Positions 49,697 to 61,276 of a stretch of 64,000 nt of DNA are shown piece by piece. Location: contig JACAAK010000014.1 in assembly GCA_025093985.1 (NCBI GenBank), forward strand, positions 1,364,001 to 1,428,000, given 5' to 3'. The notes beneath the pieces are model-generated. The model did no database searches, was not told the DNA's origin, and worked only from the letters and a program-made list of their open reading frames with translations. A program made the position numbers and the translations under genes. Positions within the stretch are counted from its first letter, which is position 1. Every line of letters begins with the position of its first letter. Origin of the DNA: Calvatia gigantea. Taxonomy: Eukaryota; Basidiomycota; Agaricomycetes; Agaricales; Lycoperdaceae.

Positions 49697-52297
49697 GTGC
49701 TACCTCAAGAGTCAAAAAACTTGTATCTAGGATATCAGACAAATTCTACACGATTCTTCAGAAAAGAAAGCATGAATTGAACCTAAAAGGAAAAATACAA
49801 ACACGAAAAAGAAGATCACAGTCAACACCATCATAGACTCGGGATGCATGACCAGCAGCATCAGCAAAAAACTAGTAGACAAAGAAGGACTCCCCACCCG
49901 AACACTAGAGCAACAAATTTTGGTGCTCAATGTGGATGGAACACCAAACCAAGGTGGAAGGGTAACAGAAACGGCCACAATCAGCATAGATATCCAAGGA
50001 CACCAAGAACAAATCAAGGCATCTGTCATACAACTACAGAACAGGGCAGAAATCTTTCTAGGACATGACTGGCTAGTCAAACACAACCCAGAAGTGGATT
50101 GGGAAAATGGACAAATCAAATTTACCCAATGCCCACCAGGATGCCAGTTCCCCCATCAAAACATACCTATCACCGGAAAAATATGAAGCATGGCCACTAC
50201 TGAAGATCTATGGAAAGAAGAAGATGAACCAAACCCAACCAAACCAGAAGACCTGCCAAACTATGTACAACTGTTCACACACTTATTCAACAAAATGATG
50301 TTTGACAAGCTCCCAGAACAAACTGAATGGGACCACGAAATAATCCTAACTGAGGATGCCCCAAAAGAGATAAGTGCAGGGACATACAACATGACAATCA
50401 AGGAACAGAACGAACTAAAAGCATTTATCCAAGAGAACCTAGAATCAGGACAAATATGGCCATCAAAATCCCCATATGCAGCTCCAACATTCTTCATTCC
50501 AAAGAAAGACAGGTCCAAGAGGCTAATTCAAGACTACAGATGATTGAACAACGTGGTAATCAAAGATAAAATGCCACTACCAAGAATCAGCAAAGTAATT
50601 AACAAACTCGGGAAAGCAAAATACTTCAATAAACTTGACATCATCTGGGGATACAATAACATCAGGATCAAAGAGGGAGATGAATGGAAGGCAGCCTTCC
50701 TTACCAATGAAGGGCTTTTCGAACCAACGGTCATGTATTTTGGCCTAAGCAACTCACCAGGAACCTTCTCCAGAATAATGACAAGTATCTTTCGAGATCT
50801 GCTACAGAATGGGGATATCATGAACTATATGGACAACTTCACCATTCCAGGCAACAGCAAAGAACAACTGAAGGAATGAACAGTATGGTTCCTAGAGTGA
50901 GCTGCTCAGTATAATCTATGTTTCAAGCAAACTAAATGCATCTTTGATGCAGAAGAAATCCCAATGCTAGAGGTCAAAGTGGAACATGGGCAAATAGAAA
51001 TGGAAGAAGAAAAAGTGAAATCAGTACAAGAATGGCCCAAGCCAAAAAATACCAAAGGAGTAGAACGATTCCTGGGCTTCGCCAACTACTATTGATGCTT
51101 CATCAAGGACTTCAGCAAAATTGCAGGGCCACTGAACAAACTCAAAGGAACAATGACATGGGAATGGACCAAAGAACATCAGACCACCTTCAACCGACTC
51201 AAGAAATGTATTACTGAGGAACCTGTCCTGATGCTACCGCAAAGACAAGGTCAATTCAGAGTGGAGGTCGATGCGTCAGATTATGCACTAGGAGGTGTAT
51301 TGTCACAACAACAAGAAGACAAATGGCACCCCATCGCCTTCACCTCACGAACATTATCACCGGCTGAACGAAACTACAAAATATATGACAAGGAGCTACT
51401 AGCAATCATCCATGCCTTGAAAGAGTGGAGACATTACCTCCTTGATGCTGAAGAAAAATTTGAAATCTGGACTGATTATGAAAACCTAAAATACTATAGG
51501 GAACCACAGAAACTGAATGGATGACAAGCATAATGGTACCTGTGACTACAAGATTACGACTTTGTGTTACAACATATACCTGGGAAGACGAACACGAAAG
51601 CCGACCTACTATCTCAAATCTATCAAAAGCCAGAAGAACAAGAAGATAAACTAGTCACTATGATCTGAGAAAGCTGGCTACAAACCAACAGCGTGGATAG
51701 CACAATACTTTTATGAGCAGAACTATTCATCCAGCCAGATCTCCTAGAGAAAATTCGAAGCCAAACCCAATGAGAAACAGTGGTCCTGACTGAACTGAAA
51801 AAACTGGATTCTCAACTCATTGAACATGAAAAAGTAATCTATAGACAAAACAGTGCATATGTCCCACCTGACCCAAAACTACAAGAAGAAATCCTAACAC
51901 AGTACCATGATGTCCCAGACACAGGGCACCCAGGCCAACACCAGATGATGGAACTAATCAGCCATGACTACTGGTGGCCAACAATGCAAAAAGATGTGAA
52001 GAGATACATCTGAGGATGCTGTTAAGCACGGGTCACACGGGTGAGATGATTGGAGTCTAGATGCCCGGAATGATGTATGGATGCGGACGAGATGGACAAA
52101 GTGGGCGAACTCGGGAGGACTGTGGCTTCAACGTATGTGTTGCGCCCTCCTGCCGACGAGTAGTCCTAACTTCAGAATAAGGGACGAGGGCAGAGTCAGA
52201 GGCAGAGATAGAGTCAGAGACAGAGGTAGAATAGAAGTAGCATGTCGCTAAGTAGATTTCAGACTGAGGATTACAGGCGAAGTAGCTACAGTTTATA

Positions 52298-52509
52298 CAG
52301 TAAGGGACAAAACCGTTCCAATGTTTTGAACTTCTCAGAAGATCAGCTCATATCTCAAGGACTACTGTGGCTGTGCACTTCCTAATTTAATTGTAGATAG
52401 TCCAGTATCTTATCTAATCATATGCAAAGTATGATTATGTAATCCTTTGTTTTAGGGGAGTTATTAATTAATTAATATTTTAAGTGCATTGGAACAGTTT
52501 TGTCCCTCT
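52298..52509 (+). repeat. Left terminal inverted repeat of the Tc1 element
   Basis: Pairs with 53691-53902. It opens with AGGGACAAAACCGTTCCAAT and closes with the inverted form ATTGGAACAGTTTTGTCCCT, so each arm is itself bounded by inverted copies of one 20-bp motif. Confidence 0.9.
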
Positions 52510-52535
52510 TGAAATTTATATACAAAATGGGTATT

Positions 52536-53609
52536 CTAGTACCTGGTATAAGCTCCCTTGGCCTGTAAAACTGCCTGGACCCTCCTAGGCATACTCTCTA
52601 TCAGATTCTGACACACTTCTGGTTCTATGTCATCCCACTCCTTTTGTATCCTCTCCCATAGGGTATTCATGCTATCAGGAGGAGTATCATACTCTCCCAG
52701 CTTATTCTTGAGGTGAGTCCAGAGATGTTCAATGGGATTAAGGTCTGGAGACTGTGGGGGCCATACCATAACCTCCAATTCAGACTCATCTAGCCAGTTT
52801 GTAGCCTTTTTGCTCTTGTGTTTGGGGTCATTGTCCTGTTGGAAGACCATATCCTCCTCATTCTTCCCATACCACCTGATGCTCCTCTTTAGTTCATCCC
52901 CCAAAATTTGAACATAAAGGTCAGCATCCATCTTCCCTTCAATTTTAGTGGCAAACCCCACTCCATCCCACAGCATACAACCCCAGATCATCACATTTCC
53001 TCCACCAAACTTGACTGTTCCCTCAACCAATCTATCATTCAGCCCCTCTCCTGCCTTTTTCCATACCCAAACCCTTCCATCTGATCCCAACCGATTGATT
53101 TTGGACTCATCTGTCCAAATAACCCTCTTCCAGTCCTCCAGGGTCCAGTTAACATGTGCTTCTGCCCACTCCAACCTTTTCCTCCTATGGACAGCAGTAA
53201 GTTTAGGTCGTTTCCGCTTGACTACAGCCTTCATTCCAGCTCCTCTGAGTGCCCTGCGCACTGTTTTGGTGGATACAGGCTGGGCAATAACATTTTGAAG
53301 TGATTTGGTGACTTGGGAGACATTGTCAGCCTTGCGAGAGGTGATGAGGCGAACAGAATAGTGGATATCAGAGGGAGAAAGTTTAGATGGGCGGCCACCA
53401 ACAGATTTGGAAAGTGTTGATCTATGTTTGGAGCGAATCCTAGAAATAGTACTGACTCCCAGACCAGTAATAGAAGCAATATGATGAGCAGATTTCCCTT
53501 GGTCCAGGTAAGAGAGGACTCTATTGGTCTGAGTAGAGGAAAGAGAGTGCATATAGTTGTAAAGGTATAGTGGGGGAGTTAATTTGCACCTGAGAATAAG
53601 CACATCCAT
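52536..53609 (-). CDS. Tc1-type DDE transposase
   Basis: 357-residue open frame, ATG at 53607-53609 (a second ATG 19 codons later is possible), TGA/TAA-free to its stop. It has an N-terminal helix-turn-helix (VLSYLDQGKSAHHIASITGL), a second DNA-binding part with GGRPSKLSP, and the catalytic triad: D in WTDESKINR, D in FQQDNDPKHKS and E in PDLNPIEHLW. The spacing of the last two is 34 residues, the DD34E mark of Tc1. The protein does cut-and-paste transposition at TA. It is the best preserved transposon gene of the window and codes on the strand opposite to A3. Confidence 0.95.
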   Translation of the reverse strand: MDVLILRCKLTPPLYLYNYMHSLSSTQTNRVLSYLDQGKSAHHIASITGLGVSTISRIRSKHRSTLSKSVGGRPSKLSPSDIHYSVRLITSRKADNVSQVTKSLQNVIAQPVSTKTVRRALRGAGMKAVVKRKRPKLTAVHRRKRLEWAEAHVNWTLEDWKRVIWTDESKINRLGSDGRVWVWKKAGEGLNDRLVEGTVKFGGGNVMIWGCMLWDGVGFATKIEGKMDADLYVQILGDELKRSIRWYGKNEEDMVFQQDNDPKHKSKKATNWLDESELEVMVWPPQSPDLNPIEHLWTHLKNKLGEYDTPPDSMNTLWERIQKEWDDIEPEVCQNLIESMPRRVQAVLQAKGAYTRY

Positions 53610-53690
53610 TTATACATCACCCTACATGGTCACATGATTTTATTTGTATTTATTTGATTGCAATAAACGAAGTCATGTGCTCAGAATTTG

Positions 53691-53902
53691 AGAGGGACAA
53701 AACTGTTCCAATGTACTTAAAATATTAATTAATTAATAACTCCCCCAAAACAAAGGATTACATAATCATACTTTGCATATGATTAGATAAGATACTGGAC
53801 TATTTACAATTAAATTAGGAAGTGCACAGCCACAGTAGTCCTTGAGTTATGAGCTGATCTTCTGAAAAGTTCAAAACATTGGAACAGTTTTGTCCCTTAC
53901 TG
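53691..53902 (-). repeat. Right terminal inverted repeat of the Tc1 element
   Basis: Inverted partner of 52298-52509, with few differences. It ends CCCTTACTG at the TA duplication. Confidence 0.9.
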
Positions 53903-55455
53903 TATATGCGAGGAAGTGTGGTTCTACAAAAGGAAACTACTATGACTTCAGGTGTGGGCCAGGTATGGCTGCTAAATAAAAACACTGGGAATGCAACTAG
54001 CTAAAAGAAATAAGGTGAAACAGGAACGATATGAACAGTAAAAGGGATTGCAAGGGAAACAGGAGTAGGTATGATGACCAGAGAAATGTACAAGGAGGAT
54101 AATCAGAAATTAATGTCAGACATAATAGTAAGAATGGAGAGCAGGGGAGACGGGGGAGAGCAGGTGAGAGCGAATGGTAAATAAAATATAAAGTATAGTC
54201 CGGGTAAGAGCGGGTAAAGCGGGTGAGTGCATGTATGGGTTGTGACAGATGCCAAGCCTGCCAGAGAAATAAGACAAGAACAGCACCACTCAAATCGCTA
54301 CTGCATCCCCTCCCAGTCCCAAATGGACCCTGGGAAGAAATTAGCATTGATATCATCGGCCCACTACTGGAGTCAGAAGGAAAAGACGCAATACTGGTCA
54401 TCATAGATCACCTTACAAAAATGATATGACTCACAGCAACCACCATGGATGTTTCATCCAAAGATATTGCGAAGATATATTGAGACAAAATATGGAAGCT
54501 ACATGGACTACCAAGGAAAGTACTCAGTGACTGAGAACCCCAATTTGTATCAGAATTCACCAAAGAACTATTCAAAGGACTCAGCATAGAACGAAACCTA
54601 TCAACAGCATACCACCGACAAACTGATGGACAAACAGAATGCATCAACAGAGAAGTGGAGACATACATCTGTTTATACTGCAATTACAACCAAGACGACT
54701 GGACAGAATGGCTCCCCATTGCAGAATTCCAGTATAATGACAAATAACATGGAGGAACACAAGTGACACTATTCTTCCTAAACTATGGGAGGAACCCATG
54801 GAAAGAAAAAAATGGATTAACAACAAACAACCTGGTGGCCACGGATTTCCTGAAAGGGCTTTAGGCCACCTGAGATGACGCCTCATCAGCACTATGCATG
54901 TACCAAGAAAAGATGAAACAGCAACATGACTGAAACAAGACCCATGCCAAAACATACCAAATAGGTAATGCAGTGTGGCTGGAAAACACAAACATCCATA
55001 CCAATCAGGCATCAAAGAAGCTAGGCCAAAAATGGTATGGACCTTTCCTCATTAAGGAAAAGATAGGGGAAGTAGCATACTGGTTAATACTACCAGACAG
55101 ATGGGCCATCCACAATGTGTTTAACGAACAGCTCCTGACACCAGCACACCATGCTGAGTTCCCAAGCCAAGAAAAAACACTGGCACCTGCCCCAGTGATC
55201 ATCAACAATGAAGAAGAGTATGAAGTAGAAGAAATCTGTGGACAAAGAAAGCAAGGAAGGGGATATCAGTTCCTAGTACACTGAAAGGGGTACAGCAACG
55301 AAGAAGATACATGGACAGTGGAGTCCAACTTGGGGAATGCGAAAGACGCCATACAGGATTACCTAAAAAGGCATCTGGAGGATACCCATAAAAGAGGGGG
55401 CAGAAAACACAAAAAAACATTGAACAAGCAACCCGAACAAAGAAACTAAACAGAC

Positions 55456-56445
55456 ATGCCTGCCTCCCAACCCAACTGCATCGCTATCGACTCCCTTGTA
55501 CACCCCACCCCTACCAGAATCTCTTCCCTGCCATTTCTAGAACCAGATAGCAGCAGAGCACCGGCTCCCCAAGGAACCCGCTTCAATCTCACTAAAATAC
55601 CATCCCCAGCACAAGGCCTCCTTGAAGCTCTACTTAAAGATGTTGACAAAGCAACCAACAGTGAAATCGAAAACATTACTGCCCAGAACAGATGACTAGT
55701 AGTAAACCAATACATTACCCTCGCCACTGCCTGCATCACCTTTGCTGACATGTATACAGGATTCACCAACGCATTCTCCTTTACCAACCAATATATCCCC
55801 ACTATCTTCTGAGTATTAGACCAATCCACCCTCACCCCTAGCAAACAGGATCGTGTCCAGGGACTCCAAAGTCAGATCGACCTAGGCCTTGAGGTTTTCA
55901 ACCACCTTGACATTGCCAACATATTCCTTGAGCTCGCTAATATAGCCATGAAGCTGCTCAGAAGAGACAAGTCAAATGAGGACCCCGACATCAACACCCT
56001 AGTTGACAGAATTCATATCACCCTCTCCGAACTACATGACACAGTTAACCCCACAGCACCACCTTGCACCAATACCCCTATGGACAAGGAAACTACCATC
56101 TCTATGAAAGAAGAAGTCAATGCCCTCCACTGCTTCATAAAGACCATCACACCACCACAGCTCATATCAGTTTTTCTCCTGCCCGCAAGATTCCACACTG
56201 TGCTACCAGGACAAGAAAAGGACTGACACTACTGGAACTCAATAGTCAAGAATTACTGGGACAGTTCCACCACCACTGATTTCCCATTCAATGGTGTCCC
56301 AGTCCCTATCTGACAAGATGGACAAAGCCACTCTCCCATCTTCTTAGCACAATCCAATGATGGAAAATTCCTTATCGCCACCACCAAGAAAGCACTTGCA
56401 GCCGCTGTAGTAAATGGAGACTTTGATGAGCTTCCTGAGGCATGA
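55456..56445 (+). pseudogene. ORF3 of A3
   Basis: Starts ATG six bases after the pol stop, as in A2, and runs in one frame to TGA at 56443-56445, about 329 codons. At least four in-frame stops, for example near 55693, 55810, 56224 and 56311, break it. The block FIKTITPPQLISVFLLPA and the C-terminal KKALAAAVVNGDFDE are kept. Confidence 0.85.
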
Positions 56446-56463
56446 AGCCTAATTGGGGGGTAT

Positions 56464-56769
56464 TGTTGTGAACTTTTGTCTATTCATATCTGTTCCACAC
56501 CTGTCTGCATTCTACTATGCCTTGTACCTGTTTCACCTATTCTTGTCCAGCAATCTCCGCATCTTGACTCCCAGTAACTACCACGCCATTATCATCAGAT
56601 GTTTCATGTAGTCACCTCCATCTGTTCAACTGGATGTCTACCATATTTAAGCATACATACACACTCCTGTATTCAGTATGCTTAACCACTTAGTTCTCCC
56701 CTCCCTTACTCGCCCTCAAGTCTTAGCCTAAGTTGCAACCTGAGGTTTACTCAGACTAAGGTTGTAACA
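56464..56769 (+). repeat. 3' LTR of A3
   Basis: 306 bp, starting TGTTGTGAAC after the purine run TTGGGGGGTAT. It ends GTAACA before TAATC. Confidence 0.93.
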
Positions 56770-56774
56770 TAATC

Positions 56775-57006
56775 TAAGGAGTCAAAGGAAATAAGTAATG
56801 AATAAAAAAAGAAGCAATATGAGTCACAAGAAGACAGAGATGAGTAAATAGAAGTTTGTTGGTGGGAAGTACAAGATATAAATAGAAACATGACTTGGAA
56901 TGAGTCATAAGAAGGTAAACTAGAAGTATGGAAAATATAGGGGAAGTCTGAAGAGAAGGTTAATATGTAATAGAGAAGGAGTTAGTCTGTGGCTAAGTTT
57001 GTAACA
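56775..57006 (-). repeat. Reverse family C LTR, right part
   Basis: The remainder of the LTR that A3 split; it ends GTTTGTAACA. Confidence 0.75.
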
Positions 57007-57181
57007 CTTAGAATGAATACCATTAATCAACCTATCAAGGTATCCAATGCCAATGGAACTCTTAATGAGAACAGATCAATCTATGAAAGTGTAGAACTAA
57101 ATACACTAGTTGACAGAAAACAATGCCATTTTGAAGTATATGTCTCAGGAATTGGATCCAAAGACTTAATCCTTGGTTATC
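57007..57181 (+). pseudogene. Family C protease remnant
   Basis: Short piece coding PIKVSNANGTLNEN and YVSGIGSKDLILGY, the flap and late strands of a gypsy protease. It continues the NSGA piece that ended at 47822. Confidence 0.65.
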
Positions 57182-57819
57182 TGTTATTACATGTTACCTT
57201 ACTTCACAACTGGGCCTAAATCATCTCCACTCAGGGAGAGGTTCAACACTATAGCCTAGGAGTATTGGCAAGTCTCAATGACTTCTGTGCAGACTTTGGA
57301 TCACTCCCTTGAGTAAAAGCTTGCACTTGTCTGAGAAGTCTGAGTTAAGTGCCACTACAGTTCCCAAGGTTGTTAATCTTATAGTAGATGAGTAAAGATA
57401 AGAAAGTTTGTTATTAGAATAACCTAAGGTAATACAAAGGTACTACTTAAGGTTATATACTAGCTACACATAGGAGATGAGTAATTACATAGTAAAAGGG
57501 TATGAGTCAATGAGAGACTACTACAGGTTAATTGGTAATCTAGGGAGTTATAGGGAATAAGTAATAAATAAGAAAATAAGTGATACAAGTCATACAAAGG
57601 AAGAAACAAGTAGATAGAAGTCTGGTGGTGGGAATATGAGGTATAAACAGAAACATGACTCAGAATAAGTCATAAGAAGGTGAACTAGAACCACACATGT
57701 TAATAAATAAAAAATAGAGACAGGAAAAGATAGGTAAGTCTAAGGAGGGAAGTAATATGCTAAGAAATATGGTTGGTATGTGAATTGGAAAAGTCTGGGA
57801 ATATAGTAAGTTTGTAACA
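57182..57819 (-). repeat. Second reverse family C LTR
   Basis: 638 bp, starting TGTTATTACATG and ending TTTGTAACA, in the family C protease. No target duplication is evident. Confidence 0.75.
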
Positions 57820-57883
57820 CCTGTGGCTACAACAAACAAACCCTGACATAAATTGGACTACCCAAAAATTCAGATGGAGAAAC

Positions 57884-58256
57884 TGTTACATGCATTACCC
57901 TACTTCACAACTAAGCCCAGATTGTTTCCACTCAGGGAGAGGTTCAACACTATAGCCCAGGAGTATTTGGCAAGTCTCAATGACTTCTGTGCAGACTTTG
58001 GATCGCTCCCTTGAGTAGAAGCTCACACTTGTCTGAGAAGTCTGAGTTAAGTGCCACTGCAGTCCCCAAGGTTGTTAACCTTGTAGCAGATGAGTGAAGA
58101 TAGGGAAGCTTGTTACTAGAATAACTAAGGTAATACAAAGGTACTACTTAAGGTTTATATACTAGCTACACATAAAAGATGAGTAATTATGTAGTAAAAG
58201 GGTATAAGTCAATGGGAGACTACCATGGGTTAATTGGTAATCTAAGGAGTCATAAG
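57884..58256 (-). repeat. Third reverse family C LTR, truncated
   Basis: Starts TGTTACATGC and follows the other reverse C LTRs to TAAGGAGTCATAAG, where A5 cuts it. The 64 bp before it (57820-57883) are a further family C pol scrap. Confidence 0.7.
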
Positions 58257-58561
58257 TGTTACGACCTTAGTCTGATAAGACCTCAGGTTGCAGCTCAGGC
58301 TAAGACTTGAGGGTGAGTAAGGGAGAGAGAACAGAGGTGGTTAAGCATACCAAATACAGTAGATGTATGTATGCTTGAATAGAGGAGGTCATCCAGTTGA
58401 ATGGATGGAGTAACTATGTAAAACATCCAATCAGGCTAGCATAGTAGTTAACACAAGTCATAGACAGAGATTGCTCAACAGGAATAACTGAAACAGATAT
58501 ACTAGTGGACAGGAATGCAGATGACGATGGAGTATGACTTGATCAGTGGAAAACCATAACA
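58257..58561 (-). repeat. 3' LTR of element A5 (family A, minus strand)
   Basis: 305 bp, reverse of the other A LTRs; it reads TGTTACGACC at the left and CATAACA at the right, followed by the complement of the purine run. It keeps ATGCTTAACCA on its own strand. Confidence 0.9.
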
Positions 58562-58586
58562 ATACCCCCTGATTTGGCTTCATGTC

Positions 58587-59265
58587 TCAGGAAGCTTTGT
58601 CAAAGTCACCATTGACTATGGCAGAGGCGAGGGCTTTCTTGATGGCTCTGATGAGATATTTTCCATCATTTGATTGTGCAAAGAAGATGGGCAAGTGGCT
58701 TTGCCCATCTTGGTGGATAGGGACTGGAACACTATTGAATGGGAAATCGGTTGTAGTGGAGTTGTCCCAGTAGCTCTTGACTATTATCTTCCAGTAGTGT
58801 TGGTCCTTCTCTTGGCCTGGTAACATAGTGCAGAATCTTGCAGGTGGGAGAAAAACTGATACAAGTTGTGGTGGAGTGATGGTTTTTATGAAGTGATGGA
58901 GGGAGTTGACTTCTTCCTTTATGGAGACAGTGGTTTTTTCGTCCATGGATATGTTGGCTTGGGTCAGTGGTGTGGGGTTGATTGTATTGTGTAATTCAGA
59001 AAGTGTGCTGTGGATTCTGTCAATGAGGGCATTGATTTTTGGGTCCTCAGTGGTCTTGTCATGTCTGAGCAAATTTATGGCTATATTGGTGAGTTCTAGG
59101 AATATGTTGGCAATATCAAGGTGTTTGAATACTTTAAGCCCAAGGTCAATATGATTGTGGAGGCTGTGGACATGGTCTTGTTCACTGGGTGTAAGTGTGG
59201 ATTGGTCTAGGGCTTGGAAGATGGCAGGAATGTGCTGATTGGTGGATGAGGATGCATTGGTGAAT
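58587..59265 (-). CDS. ORF3 of A5, 3' part
   Basis: C-terminal two-thirds of the family A ORF3, open without a stop from the B2 junction at 59265 to its end at 58587. It keeps FIKTITPPQLVSVFLPPA, WDNSTTTDFPFN and KYLIRAIKKALA. The N-terminal third is cut off by B2. An open frame in an otherwise decayed family is notable. No function is known. Confidence 0.8.
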
Positions 59266-59894
59266 TGTTAAGTGCGGATCATGCGGGTGAGACAACTGAA
59301 GTCTAGATGCCCAAGGTTTATGTGTGAATGCGGATGAAGGTGGGTGAAGCAGGGAACTTGGGAGGACTGTGGCTTCAATGTGTGTGTTGTGCCCTCCTGC
59401 CAACAAGTGGTCCTAACTTCAGCACAAGGGACAAGGGCAGAAACAGAGGTGAGGACAGATACAGAGGCAGAGGTGGAACAGAAGTAGCATGTTGCTAAGT
59501 TGATTTCAGACTGAGGATTACAAGCAAAGTAGCTATAGTTTATATACTCGAGGGAGAGTGGTTCTATGAAAGGAAACTACTATGACTTCATGTGCTGGCC
59601 AGGTATGGCTGCTAGATAGAAACACTGGACATGCAACTAACTAGAAGGAATAAGGTGAAACAGGAATGTCATGAATGGGAAAAAGGGAATTGCAATGGAA
59701 ATGGGGGTAGGTATAATGACTGGAGAAATATACAAGGAGGATAATTAGAAATTAACGTCAGATGTCAATAATAAGAATGGAGTGTGGGGGAGGTGGGAGA
59801 GAGCGGGTGAGAGCAAATGGTAACTAAAATATAAATGGAATATAATTTGGGTATGAGCGGGTGAAGCGGGTGAGTGTGCATAGGGGTTGTGACA
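59266..59894 (-). repeat. 3' LTR of B2
   Basis: 629 bp, TGTTAAGTGC at the left and GTTGTGACA at the right, then GTATTCCCCCCTTAAGG, the complement of the polypurine tract. It keeps AGTCTGAAAT on its own strand. Confidence 0.92.
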
Positions 59895-60030
59895 GTATTC
59901 CCCCCTTAAGGCCAAGCCCTTGAGGCCATGAATGTATCGTGGGAAGCAGAGTTGAAATTTTTGATGTGGGTATAAGATCTGCACTTTGAAAAGTTTTTCT
60001 TTACTTGTCTCCTAACCTCATACTATTACC

Positions 60031-61159
60031 ATGCCTCCTAAGACCACTGCTCAACTACAAGCTGAGCTTGAGGAGAAACGTGAATGTGCCAGGCTCCAGT
60101 GTGAACAGGAAGAAGAGGATGAGCACAGGTTGATTGCAGACCTTGCTGCCACTGAAGCCAAGGAGAGAGAGAATAGGGAGAAGCGTGAAGAAGAGGAGAG
60201 AAAACAAGAGGAGGCAAGGAAACGTGATGAGTGGAAGAAGTGGCTTGAGGAGGCGGTATGTAAGAAAAGGGAGGAGCAAGAGGAGGAGAATGTGGAGGAA
60301 CGATGATGTAGGAAGGGGAAGGTCCAGGAGGAACTAGTAGTAGGTCCCAGCCAATTGAGGAAACAGCCAAGGGTGGAGGATTCAGATAAAGAGGACAATG
60401 CACCAGAGTTATTGGATGAGGAGGAAAAGGAGGAGGTTCAGCTGCAGGTGCACGTTCCCATGGGTGGGGACAACCCCTGCAAGCACTGCATCGACATGGG
60501 TATCAGGTGTCAACCTGGACAGACCTGCTCCAAGTAAGTGCGGCCTCTTCCTATTGATTATTAAGCTGAGAAGTCCTTAGCCGGGTTACCACCAAATATG
60601 CGACTTGCATCAAGGGCAAGTGAAAGTGTGAGCCGCTAGGTGGGAGCACCAAGGTCTCGAATCCCCATGTCCTTGTGTGACATCTCGACCAATTCATGAC
60701 TGCACTTGAAGAGAACACCCTATGCCTCAACAAAATCATTGTTTTATTGTATCAGCAGAATGCATGGATGGCACATGAGTCCTGATACTGAGAACATGAT
60801 ACCTGCAATTGGCTATGATCTTGAGGGAGACCATTGCAAATGGAGAGGAGTTCCATGCCCTTGGCCTGGTGGTGAGTCAATGGTATTCTCCGCACACAGG
60901 AAGGACTGAACATCCAGGACAGATTGCAGAACAGCTGCTTAGTGCGGATATCTGATGGCATGTGGATGAGGTAGATGACATCGACATCGAGGACCAGGGT
61001 GAGGGGCCATCGTGACCAGTGCAAGAAGGGGGTGAGCAGATGGACTTGGATGAGGAAGAGAAGGGAAATGGTAGTAGTGGTGAGGAAGGGAGTGAAGAAA
61101 ACGAGGAGGAAAGCAGGGAAAAGGAGGATGATGCAGAAGAGGGAAGGCATAAGGATTGA
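60031..61159 (+). pseudogene. Antisense accessory gene in B2
   Basis: Second copy of the coiled-coil/Zn2Cys6-like gene, join(60031..60533,60581..60871,60923..61159), opposite in strand to B2 pol as in B1. It has the same ATG context, the same two intron positions and the same Cys triplet CKHCIDMGIRC. It is damaged: TGA near 60304, the fourth Cys is Tyr, a stop sits in the second Cys half, a base is lost near 60810, and TGA at 60678-60680 matches the one in B1. Confidence 0.78.
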
Positions 61160-61276
61160 GGACATGCAGATGAACATGGCTGCCCTTGCCCCTCATAATG
61201 TCTTTGTCTAATAATAATTTTGAAGGTCCAATAAAAGTTTATTCGTGATTAAGAGTGAAAATAAGTCCATTGAGTA

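Larger units (their letters stand above)
52298..53902 (-). mobile_element. Tc1/mariner DNA transposon, structurally intact
   Basis: 1605 bp, with CAGT...ACTG ends, flanked by TA (52296-52297 and 53903-53904). Removing the element and one TA restores the family B LTR sequence at this place with one base change. Terminal inverted repeats are about 212 bp and the transposase frame is open. Confidence 0.94.
52020..54247 (-). repeat. Solo LTR of family B, holding a Tc1 element
   Basis: Reverse family B LTR of about 621 bp without internal sequence, flanked by GATGC (52015-52019 and 54248-54252), so it is a solo LTR left by LTR-LTR recombination. It lies in A3 integrase and itself holds the Tc1 element. 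Confidence 0.92.
49697..55449 (+). pseudogene. A3 pol, split by a B LTR
   Basis: Protease region (IFLGHDWLVKHNPEV), RT with NYMDNFTIPGN in place of YMDD, RNase H with VEVDASDYALGGVLS, and the integrase zinc domain with HPGQHQMMELISHDYWWP, broken at 52019. The second half resumes at 54248 with CQACQRNKTRTAP and runs to a chromodomain (QGRGYQFLVH, then a TGA). Many TGA stops. Confidence 0.88.
48184..56769 (+). mobile_element. Family A Ty3/gypsy chromodomain element A3
   Basis: Two 306-bp LTRs (48184-48489 and 56464-56769) and the target duplication TAATC (48179-48183 and 56770-56774) inside a reverse C LTR. A solo family B LTR with a Tc1 element lies in its integrase. Gag, pol and ORF3 all carry stops. 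Confidence 0.95.

Noticed and set aside
52948..53298. 116-codon plus-strand frame inside the Tc1 element
   Set aside because: Antisense shadow of the conserved transposase.
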